From NCBI GenBank assembly GCA_964535025.1, contig CAZHRW010000073.1, positions 1 through 22,505 on the forward strand: a stretch of DNA of 22,505 nucleotides, given 5' to 3'. Below the pieces are notes generated by a model. That model worked only from the letters and a program-made list of their open reading frames with translations. It did not search any database and was not told the DNA's origin. The DNA is from JAAYZK01 sp964535025 (GTDB lineage Bacteria; Planctomycetota; Phycisphaerae; SM23-33; FEN-1343). This document shows, piece after piece, positions 17,821 through 22,505 of the stretch. A program made the position numbers and the translations under genes. Position 1 is the first letter of the stretch, and the number at the start of each line of letters is the position of its first letter.

Positions 17821-18405
17821 TCACCGCTGCTGTCGCCCCTCGATCGCGCTGAGGAGAATGCCGGCGGCCAGGAGGAGGCGACGGTCGACGGCGCCGTCGG
17901 CGGCGGGGTCGATGGTGACGCGAAGCTTGGGGACGAACAGGTTGAAGTTCTGTTTGTAGACGGCGACCGGCGCACCGTTGCAGGTGGCGTGGAAGGTCTG
18001 GGGGATCAGGTTGCTCAGATGCCGCCGGATGAGACTGAGCAGCAGGTTGTCTTCGCGGATCTCGCCGACCTCGCCCGCGGCGTCTTCGAAGATCCACGCA
18101 TCCTGGAAGAGGCTCGCGAAGCCTCGGCGTCTGAGCGTGCCGACCGGCTCGCCCGCCAGAGCGTCGACGACATCGTACGCCGCGGAGAAATCCACGACGT
18201 TCCGCGCCAGGATCGCCAGCAGCTCGGTGCCGCAGGACTCGTCCGTGTAGATCCGGATGTCTTCGCGGAGCTTGAAGGCCTTCTGCTTGCAGTAGCCGAC
18301 CAACTCGCCGTCAGGGCCGTAGATGTGGAAGGCCGCCCCAAGGATCTTGAAGATTTTCCGACGAATGAGGTACGTGTCGTGGTGGTAGGGCTCGTTGCCG
18401 GTCAT
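17821..18405 (-). CDS. LURP-one-related / scramblase-like (tubby C-terminal fold) protein
   Basis: 194 residues. The opening YLIRRKIFKILGAAFHIYG, then GELVGYCKQKAFKLREDIRIY, and the repeated short beta-strand pattern (RNVVDF, PVGTLRRRGFASLFQDAW, GEVGEIREDN) are typical of the LOR/phospholipid-scramblase-like superfamily. The protein ends in a hydrophobic helix (DRRLLLAAGILLSAIEGR), also common in bacterial members. The biochemical role of bacterial members is unknown. CTCCC at 18413-18417 (GGGAG on the minus strand) lies 7 nt before the ATG. It converges on trpE with a 30-nt gap. Confidence 0.75.
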   Translation of the reverse strand: MTGNEPYHHDTYLIRRKIFKILGAAFHIYGPDGELVGYCKQKAFKLREDIRIYTDESCGTELLAILARNVVDFSAAYDVVDALAGEPVGTLRRRGFASLFQDAWIFEDAAGEVGEIREDNLLLSLIRRHLSNLIPQTFHATCNGAPVAVYKQNFNLFVPKLRVTIDPAADGAVDRRLLLAAGILLSAIEGRQQR

Positions 18406-18761
18406 GATCGGTCTCCCGGGGCGCCAGCTGCAATGCGCCTCCGTAACAGTTTGTTCGTACTGCTGTTATCGGTCCGAGTCGGCACCGTTGCTTGACCAAA
18501 ACCGTCTGGCTGCCCGCAGCTTCGCAGATCGCCAGGCGATCAGCACACGAGCAGCATCGGCGAGAGCGCGGGTGGCACCACAGTCGGCACCAAGCCGTAC
18601 CCGTGACAGGTAGATAGTCGAAAGTATATTTTTTGACGTCGCGAGCCCGAAGGCGCTTGACGCGTATAAATACCACAGTATAATGATGCGTCGTGGAACT
18701 TGGCTGATCGTCAGTTGAGTCACGATTGTTGGCTTGGTTCGTGTAGGAGAGGAGTCCCAGG
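18406..18761. other. 356-bp intergenic region between divergent genes
   Basis: No convincing gene is present. It contains an inverted repeat TAACAG/CTGTTA (18444-18449, 18463-18468) upstream of the scramblase-like gene, possibly an operator. An AT-richer stretch from about 18610 holds TTTTTTGACG and the promoter of the small secreted protein. Short open frames here have no family resemblance or ribosome site. Confidence 0.6.
18657..18684 (+). promoter_or_regulatory. Predicted sigma-70-type promoter of the small secreted protein gene
   Basis: TTGACG (18657-18662) and a perfect TATAAT (18679-18684) are separated by 16 nt. A start near 18691 leaves about 70 nt of leader with AGGAGAGGAG at 18745-18754 before the ATG. 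Confidence 0.68.
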
Positions 18762-19031
18762 ATGAAACGGTTTTTGTGCGCGATGATGGTGGTGTGCCTG
18801 TTCCTGTCGCTCAACAGCGTCGTGTTTGCCGGTAACGGCAACGGCTCTGGTGACGGGACGGGCGACGGGATCTGCGACGGCGACGGCCCCTACGGTCCCT
18901 GCGGCGACTACGACGGAGACGGTCCGAACGGTCCCAACGAGGATGGCGGCTACGGCCCGGGCGACGGCACGGGCAATGACGGGGAAGGCCCCAATGACGG
19001 CACCGGCTACGGGCCTGGTGACTGCGAGTAA
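18762..19031 (+). CDS. Small secreted Gly/Asp-rich acidic protein
   Basis: 89 residues. A clear signal peptide (1-23, ending SVVFA) precedes a 66-residue mature part of low complexity. By hand count it has 26 Gly, 12 Asp, 3 Glu, 3 Cys and no Lys or Arg. Units such as GDGTGxxGxGP and DGTGYGPGDC recur. The Asp-Gly pattern could bind divalent metal, but no true EF-hand is present. Function is unknown; similar GNGNGxGDGTG peptides are remembered from other anaerobic bacteria, which is unverified. A strong promoter and two overlapping ribosome sites suggest high expression. The strand is confirmed by the signal peptide and codon phase. Confidence 0.78.
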   Translation: MKRFLCAMMVVCLFLSLNSVVFAGNGNGSGDGTGDGICDGDGPYGPCGDYDGDGPNGPNEDGGYGPGDGTGNDGEGPNDGTGYGPGDCE

Positions 19032-19055
19032 GGCCCCTCGCACAAGAGGCACTGC

Positions 19056-19083
19056 GGACCGTGGCCCGGAAGGGCCGCGGTCC
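19056..19083. terminator. Bidirectional GC-rich hairpin between convergent genes
   Basis: A 12-bp stem (GGACCGTGGCCC / GGGCCGCGGTCC, one G-U pair) closes a GGAA tetraloop. It lies 24 nt after the small secreted gene stop and 4 nt beyond the vanZ-like gene stop on the minus strand. Neither side has a clear T-run, so the mechanism is uncertain. Confidence 0.55.
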
Positions 19084-19087
19084 CCGT

Positions 19088-19465
19088 TCACGCGCGGACG
19101 CACCAACGCGCCCATGACCCCGCCTGGCACAGCATGACGGCGACCAGCGCGCCGGCAGCGTCGGCCAGGCCGTCGGCGACGGAGGCGTAGCGGTTCACCA
19201 GCGGCTGGGTGGTTTCATCGAAGACGGCATAGAGGACCAGGAGCCCGGCGACCAAGACCGCCCGACGGAGGGGCCGGACCTCGTGGACTGCGAGCGTCAG
19301 GTAGAAAACCACCGCCAGGGCCGCGTATGCGGCCATGTGAAGCAGCTTGTCGGAGGTCGGCAACGTCGGCAGCCGTTCGGCCGGGATGTGCGTGAAGATG
19401 AACGCCGTCAGCCATGCGACGGCCAGGACGATCCGACTGACTCGGCGAAGGGCCGGACGACTCAT
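19088..19465 (-). CDS. VanZ-like membrane protein
   Basis: 125 residues with about four hydrophobic segments. The VanZ signature is present: SDKLLHMAAYAALAV, then YAVFDETTQPLVNRYASVADGLADAAGALVAV. Family members are small membrane proteins of mostly unknown role; the founding one gives low-level teicoplanin resistance, which should not be assumed here. Its ATG overlaps the stop of the ParA gene in an ATGA junction, so it is probably translated from the parA transcript. Confidence 0.82.
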   Translation of the reverse strand: MSRPALRRVSRIVLAVAWLTAFIFTHIPAERLPTLPTSDKLLHMAAYAALAVVFYLTLAVHEVRPLRRAVLVAGLLVLYAVFDETTQPLVNRYASVADGLADAAGALVAVMLCQAGSWARWCVRA

Positions 19466-20433
19466 TCGGCTTGATCCCGCTCAGGCGGAGCCGGCACCGC
19501 CCAGGGCCGATCCCGCAGCGGTTCGGACGCCGGCGGCGAGGGGAGGGCGGGCGGCGTGTCGGGGACGACGAAGGGAGTAAGACGAACTTCCTCCGGCGTC
19601 TGGGGTTCGCCTTGGCCGTTCGCCTCGCCGGTGACAGGCGTGGCTCCGTGGGCCGCGAGAAATTCGTCGGCCAGCGCCTCGTAATCCTGCGCGCCGGGAC
19701 AACCGGGGGCGTAGGTGAAGATCGACTCGCCGAAGCTGGGGCACTCGGCCAGCTTGACGTTGCGGCGGATCCGGGTCTCATACAGCTTCGCCCGGGCCCA
19801 CGGCGTGTTCGAGTCGTCCTGGGCGGCCAGGAACGCCGCGACGTCCTCGGTCACCTCCGAGGCCAGGCGGGTATTGCTCTCATACATACACAAGACGATC
19901 CCACCGACGGTCAGGCGGGGGTTGATGCGGCGTCGGACCAGCGCCACGGTCTCCAGCAGCTTGCCGAGGCCCTGCAGCGCCAGGAAGTGCGGCTGCAGGG
20001 GAATGAGCACCTCATCGGCCGCCGCCAGGGCGTTGAGCGTCAGCAGGCTCAGCGACGGGGGGCAGTCGACGAGCACGTAGTCGTAGGGCAGGTTGGCAGC
20101 GGCGAAGCGGTCGGCGAGGAGTTGTTCGCGTCCGACGACCGCTGCCAGTTCGATCTCCGCGCCGGCCAGGTCGAGCGAAGCGGGGACGATCGACAGGTTG
20201 GGCGCCGCCTCGACCATCGCGTCGAGCAGGGGTAGTTCCTGGGTGAGCACTTCGTAGGCGCCGCCGTGCGCGCCGTCGGGCTCGACGCCGAAGTGCATCG
20301 TCAGGTGGGTCTGGGGGTCCAGGTCGATCATGGCGATCTTCAGCCCCCGCGCCGCCAAAGCCGCCGCCAGGTTGGCCACCGTGGTGGTTTTGCCGACCCC
20401 GCCCTTCTGGTTGATCAACGCAACGGTCCGCAT
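19462..20433 (-). CDS. parA: ParA/Soj-type ATPase with proline-rich C-terminal tail
   Basis: 323 residues. The N terminus MRTVALINQKGGVGKTTT carries the deviant Walker A (KGGVGKTT, residues 10-17) followed by IDLDPQ (Walker A', D39) and YVLVDCPPS. These ATPases dimerise on ATP, bind DNA nonspecifically and move partner cargo such as ParB-parS or other complexes. The C-terminal 55-60 residues are Pro-rich and look disordered. The frame opens 30 codons further upstream, but the ATG at 20433 starts the canonical fold; the earlier ATG at 20442 lies in the -10 box. No parB is visible in this window, so the cargo is unknown. Confidence 0.88.
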   Translation of the reverse strand: MRTVALINQKGGVGKTTTVANLAAALAARGLKIAMIDLDPQTHLTMHFGVEPDGAHGGAYEVLTQELPLLDAMVEAAPNLSIVPASLDLAGAEIELAAVVGREQLLADRFAAANLPYDYVLVDCPPSLSLLTLNALAAADEVLIPLQPHFLALQGLGKLLETVALVRRRINPRLTVGGIVLCMYESNTRLASEVTEDVAAFLAAQDDSNTPWARAKLYETRIRRNVKLAECPSFGESIFTYAPGCPGAQDYEALADEFLAAHGATPVTGEANGQGEPQTPEEVRLTPFVVPDTPPALPSPPASEPLRDRPWAVPAPPERDQAE

Positions 20434-20440
20434 GAGTCGC

Positions 20441-20468
20441 ATTATAGGCGGGTCGTCGTCCCGCACAA
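20441..20468 (-). promoter_or_regulatory. Predicted promoter of parA (leaderless arrangement)
   Basis: On the minus strand TTGTGC (20468-20463) and a perfect TATAAT (20446-20441) are 16 nt apart. The -10 ends 7 nt before the ATG at 20433, so transcription would start at or next to the start codon. No Shine-Dalgarno is present. Confidence 0.6.
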
Positions 20469-20536
20469 GAACGGCGCGGCACTCGATGGGCCGCGCGCTT
20501 CTTTCCGTTTTGCCGTTTGGCATCTGCGCGTTGGGC

Positions 20537-21433
20537 TCACGTTACCATATTGGCGGCCCGCATCCAGCGGAGGACAAGGTCTTCGAAAGCCATGTCGGTG
20601 GAGGCGAAGACGTAATCCGTGCCGCTCCTGGCGGCGAAGGTGCTGATCATCTGGCGGAAGGCTTCGAGGCGTTTGCGGTACAGGACGATCAGCCGTCGGG
20701 TGGGCGAGACATCCACGTGGTCGCCCGTTTCGCTGTCGGTCAGCCGCAGGTCGCCGGTCAGGTCGGGGTTCATCTCGTCGGGGGCCATCACGTGAAGGAG
20801 CATCGGCTGGAACTTCTCGTAGATCAGTCGCTTGACGGCGCTGTTGTACCCGTCGGGCAGCAGGAAGTCCGAGATGATCGCCGCGATGCCCGGCTGTGCG
20901 CGTCCGGCCAAGAGGTACTGGACCGCCCCGTTCAGGTCGGCGGCCCCTTCGCAGGTGCCTTGCTGGAGGAAGTCGAACACCTCGAAGATCGCCCCGCGAC
21001 CCCGGCGGCCGCGCATGACGTCCAGGACCGGCATCGTGGAGTCTTCGGTGCGGCCCAGGAGGTAGACACTCACGCGGTCGGCGTTGTGCAGGGCGATGTA
21101 CGCCAGCGCGCCGGCGACCCGGCGGGCGTATTCGAACTTGTTGGGGCGGCCGAAATCCATCGACGCCGAAGCGTCGACCATCACGTGGACGTTCAGGTCC
21201 TCCTCCTCGCGGAAGAGCTTGAGGAAGACGTTGTCAAAGCGGGCGTAAGCGTTCCAGTCGATCCGACGGTAGTCGTCGCCGGGGGTGTACTGGCGGTAGT
21301 CGGCGAACTCCACCGACGAGCCGCGACGCGTGCTGCGCTGCTCGCCCCGCCTCTGCCCGGCCATGGCCCGCCGGGCATTGAGGGTGAGCAGTTCGAGCTT
21401 CTTGAGGAACGCCGCGTCGAACAGGTCGCTCAT
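20537..21433 (-). CDS. DUF58 domain protein (VWA-like fold)
   Basis: 298 residues. The DUF58 signature YRQYTPGDDYRRIDWNAYAR is at 46-65, followed by a VWA-like strand with the MIDAS-type motif DASAS (87-91). Members usually sit beside a MoxR AAA+ ATPase and are thought to assist metal insertion or protein-complex maturation. No MoxR gene is in the window; the upstream neighbour is a decayed transporter. The ATG at 21433 has no Shine-Dalgarno; a -10-like TACACT (21445-21440) lies 6 nt upstream with a TGGCAA box 17 nt further. Confidence 0.87.
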   Translation of the reverse strand: MSDLFDAAFLKKLELLTLNARRAMAGQRRGEQRSTRRGSSVEFADYRQYTPGDDYRRIDWNAYARFDNVFLKLFREEEDLNVHVMVDASASMDFGRPNKFEYARRVAGALAYIALHNADRVSVYLLGRTEDSTMPVLDVMRGRRGRGAIFEVFDFLQQGTCEGAADLNGAVQYLLAGRAQPGIAAIISDFLLPDGYNSAVKRLIYEKFQPMLLHVMAPDEMNPDLTGDLRLTDSETGDHVDVSPTRRLIVLYRKRLEAFRQMISTFAARSGTDYVFASTDMAFEDLVLRWMRAANMVT

Positions 21434-21469
21434 AACGTCAGTGTAACGGCGGTGCGGGGCGATTGCCAG

Positions 21470-21962
21470 TCAGGGACCGGCCGCTCGCGCCGCCGCCGGT
21501 TTCCGGGCGGCTCTTCGCCTGTCGTAGCGGTCGGTGACCCAGCACCGCACTGCGGCGACGAACTGGAGGAGGCAGACCATCCAGATGAGGTCCATGCCCA
21601 AACTACTATTATAAAGGAAGATACCGACGAATGGCATGGTTATGCCGCGCAGGCCCGTCAGCAGCAGGTGAGCGCCCATGTACAGGTGGGTGTCTTCATC
21701 ACGGCCAAACGCCATGTGGCCCATCGACCAGGCGAGACGTCCGAAGCTCTGGCAGCCAGTCGGAGCCGGAAAAGCCCTTCTTGAGAAACAGCTGGGGAAA
21801 TCCATCCATCGCGATCGTCAAGCCGAGCCCGGCCGCGATCAAGACCAGTTGTTCGTGGCGGAAGGTGGATCGGGCCAAGTAGGGCAGCCCGTCGAAGCCC
21901 AGCATCCATTGAAAACTACGTTGAAACCACCGGACGACCGGGTTGGAGTGAAGCAGACTCAC
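21470..21962 (-). pseudogene. Probable MFS transporter remnant (internal deletion plus frameshift)
   Basis: Two overlapping minus-strand frames read as parts of one membrane protein. The first (from ATG 21962) has a FDGLPYLARSTFRHEQLVL segment and a first hydrophobic helix, then LKKGFSGSDW, and loses sense. The second resumes as QSFGRLAWSMGHMAFG, then HLYMGAHLLLTGLRGITMPFVGIFLY and a last helix, which resembles the end of MFS transporters. The switch lies near 21750-21765 and needs one base. The whole is about 165 residues, far short of about 450, so the middle is probably deleted. The MFS assignment comes from pattern memory, not alignment; a sequencing error could explain the frameshift but not the shortness. 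Confidence 0.5.
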
Positions 21963-21983
21963 GATGGATCAAGATCCGCTGGG

Positions 21984-22020
21984 CGCAAAAGACACCCCCG
22001 ACCGCGCGCGACCGGGGGTG
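21984..22020 (-). terminator. Intrinsic terminator of the small lipoprotein gene
   Basis: On the minus strand, an 8-bp stem (CACCCCCG / CGGGGGTG) with a GC-rich 12-nt loop is followed by TCTTTTG. It lies 33 nt beyond the lipoprotein stop codon. Confidence 0.72.
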
Positions 22021-22052
22021 GAGGTTCACAGCGGCAGGGATCGGTGGTCCGG

Positions 22053-22265
22053 CTAGTTCGGCAGGCCCTTTCGAACCGCCCACGGGGTGGTGTACTCCGG
22101 TCGCGTCAGCAGGAAGACCATCTCGATGTCCTCAACCAGCATCCGCGTCTGGAGTTCCTGCGAGTCGACGATTCGACGGTAGTGTTCGCGGCTGTTCTCG
22201 GTCATCGTGCAGCCGGCCGTCAGAAACACCGCCACAAGCATCATCGCGATGAGAAACTTCGTCAT
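22053..22265 (-). CDS. Small predicted lipoprotein
   Basis: 70 residues. A hydrophobic signal sequence ends in the lipobox LTAGC with Cys19 as the lipidated residue. The mature part of about 52 residues is charged and probably helical (SREHYRRIVDSQELQTRMLVEDIEMV), ending PWAVRKGLPN. No family was recognised. The frame opens 40 codons upstream, but AAGGA (22275-22271) five nt before the ATG at 22265 and the signal peptide define this start. It has its own promoter and terminator, so it is a monocistronic unit. Confidence 0.8.
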   Translation of the reverse strand: MTKFLIAMMLVAVFLTAGCTMTENSREHYRRIVDSQELQTRMLVEDIEMVFLLTRPEYTTPWAVRKGLPN

Positions 22266-22352
22266 GGTCGTCCTTTCCGCGAAACCTACGGTGGGCGGGC
22301 AAAGGTGTCGACCTCCCGGTCGAACGCAACCTCCACCCCGCATGATGGATTT

Positions 22353-22381
22353 ATGGTATCGGCCCGGCAGGTGGGGGTCAA
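22353..22381 (-). promoter_or_regulatory. Predicted promoter of the small lipoprotein gene
   Basis: On the minus strand TTGACC (22381-22376) and TACCAT (22358-22353) are separated by 17 nt. The start near 22346 leaves a leader of about 80 nt before the ATG. Confidence 0.6.
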
Positions 22382-22435
22382 CCAAAATTTGGGCAGCTTA
22401 GCACGCCGTGAGCGACCTTCTTTTCTGGCAGATCG

Positions 22436-22505
22436 TCATGCGGCCCGCTGGCGGCTCCAGTAGTCGTCCCAGAGCTTCGAGTAGTACAAGGTGCCCAGCG
22501 CCATG
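22436..22505 (-). CDS. C-terminal end of an unidentified protein, truncated by window edge
   Basis: The minus-strand frame is open from the window edge to a TGA at 22438-22436 and reads LGTLYYSKLWDDYWSRQRAA at its end. The aromatic-rich, basic tail looks like a real protein end, but there is too little to identify. It precedes the lipoprotein promoter, so it is probably a separate transcript. Confidence 0.4.
   Translation of the reverse strand, partial: MALGTLYYSKLWDDYWSRQRAA

Noticed and set aside
18395..18613. Short plus-strand frame in the 18406-18761 gap
   Set aside because: No ribosome site, no signal or domain, and it overlaps the start region of the minus-strand gene.
20330..21784. 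Long plus-strand frame opposite DUF58 and the start of parA
   Set aside because: It covers parts of separate minus-strand genes and promoters; no recognisable domain.

Overview
The window looks like a GC-rich planctomycete chromosome, most likely Phycisphaerae-like. The clues are H-X9-DG (DUF1559-like) proteins, a secreted repeat protein ending in a dockerin/EF-hand pair, and ATP synthase c and b subunits with signal-peptide-like N termini. The lineage is inferred from protein style alone. No rRNA, tRNA, CRISPR array, insertion sequence or prophage was seen.

Layout. Positions 1-2973 hold a secreted/surface locus: the 3' end of one H-X9-DG protein, a large beta-repeat protein with a C-terminal dockerin-like module, and a second, closely related H-X9-DG protein. 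Positions 3083-5514 hold a small membrane protein overlapping a DinG-type Fe-S helicase. Positions 5604-7466 encode a CstA-family transporter behind its own promoter. Positions 7689-16091 are a complete F-type ATP synthase operon in the order atpZ-atpI-atpB-atpE-atpF-atpH-atpA-atpG-atpD-(nitroreductase)-atpC. It starts at a near-consensus promoter preceded by three 11-bp direct repeats. The nitroreductase-family gene between atpD and atpC is unusual.

Positions 16096-17790 carry trpE behind a strong promoter and a leader that appears to encode a short peptide with three Trp codons followed by mutually exclusive hairpins. This is the architecture of a ribosome-mediated trp attenuator and is the most interesting regulatory element here. 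Positions 17821-18405 (minus) encode a LURP-one/scramblase-like protein. Positions 18762-19031 encode a very acidic Gly/Asp-rich small secreted protein of unknown role.

The rest is on the minus strand: a ParA-type ATPase overlapping a VanZ-like gene (20433 to 19088), a DUF58 protein (21433 to 20537), a probable decayed MFS transporter (21962 to 21470), a small lipoprotein with its own promoter and terminator (22265 to 22053), and the C-terminal end of another protein at the right edge. Several genes (trp leader, parA, DUF58) have a -10-like hexamer 6-8 nt before the ATG and no Shine-Dalgarno, suggesting leaderless transcripts.
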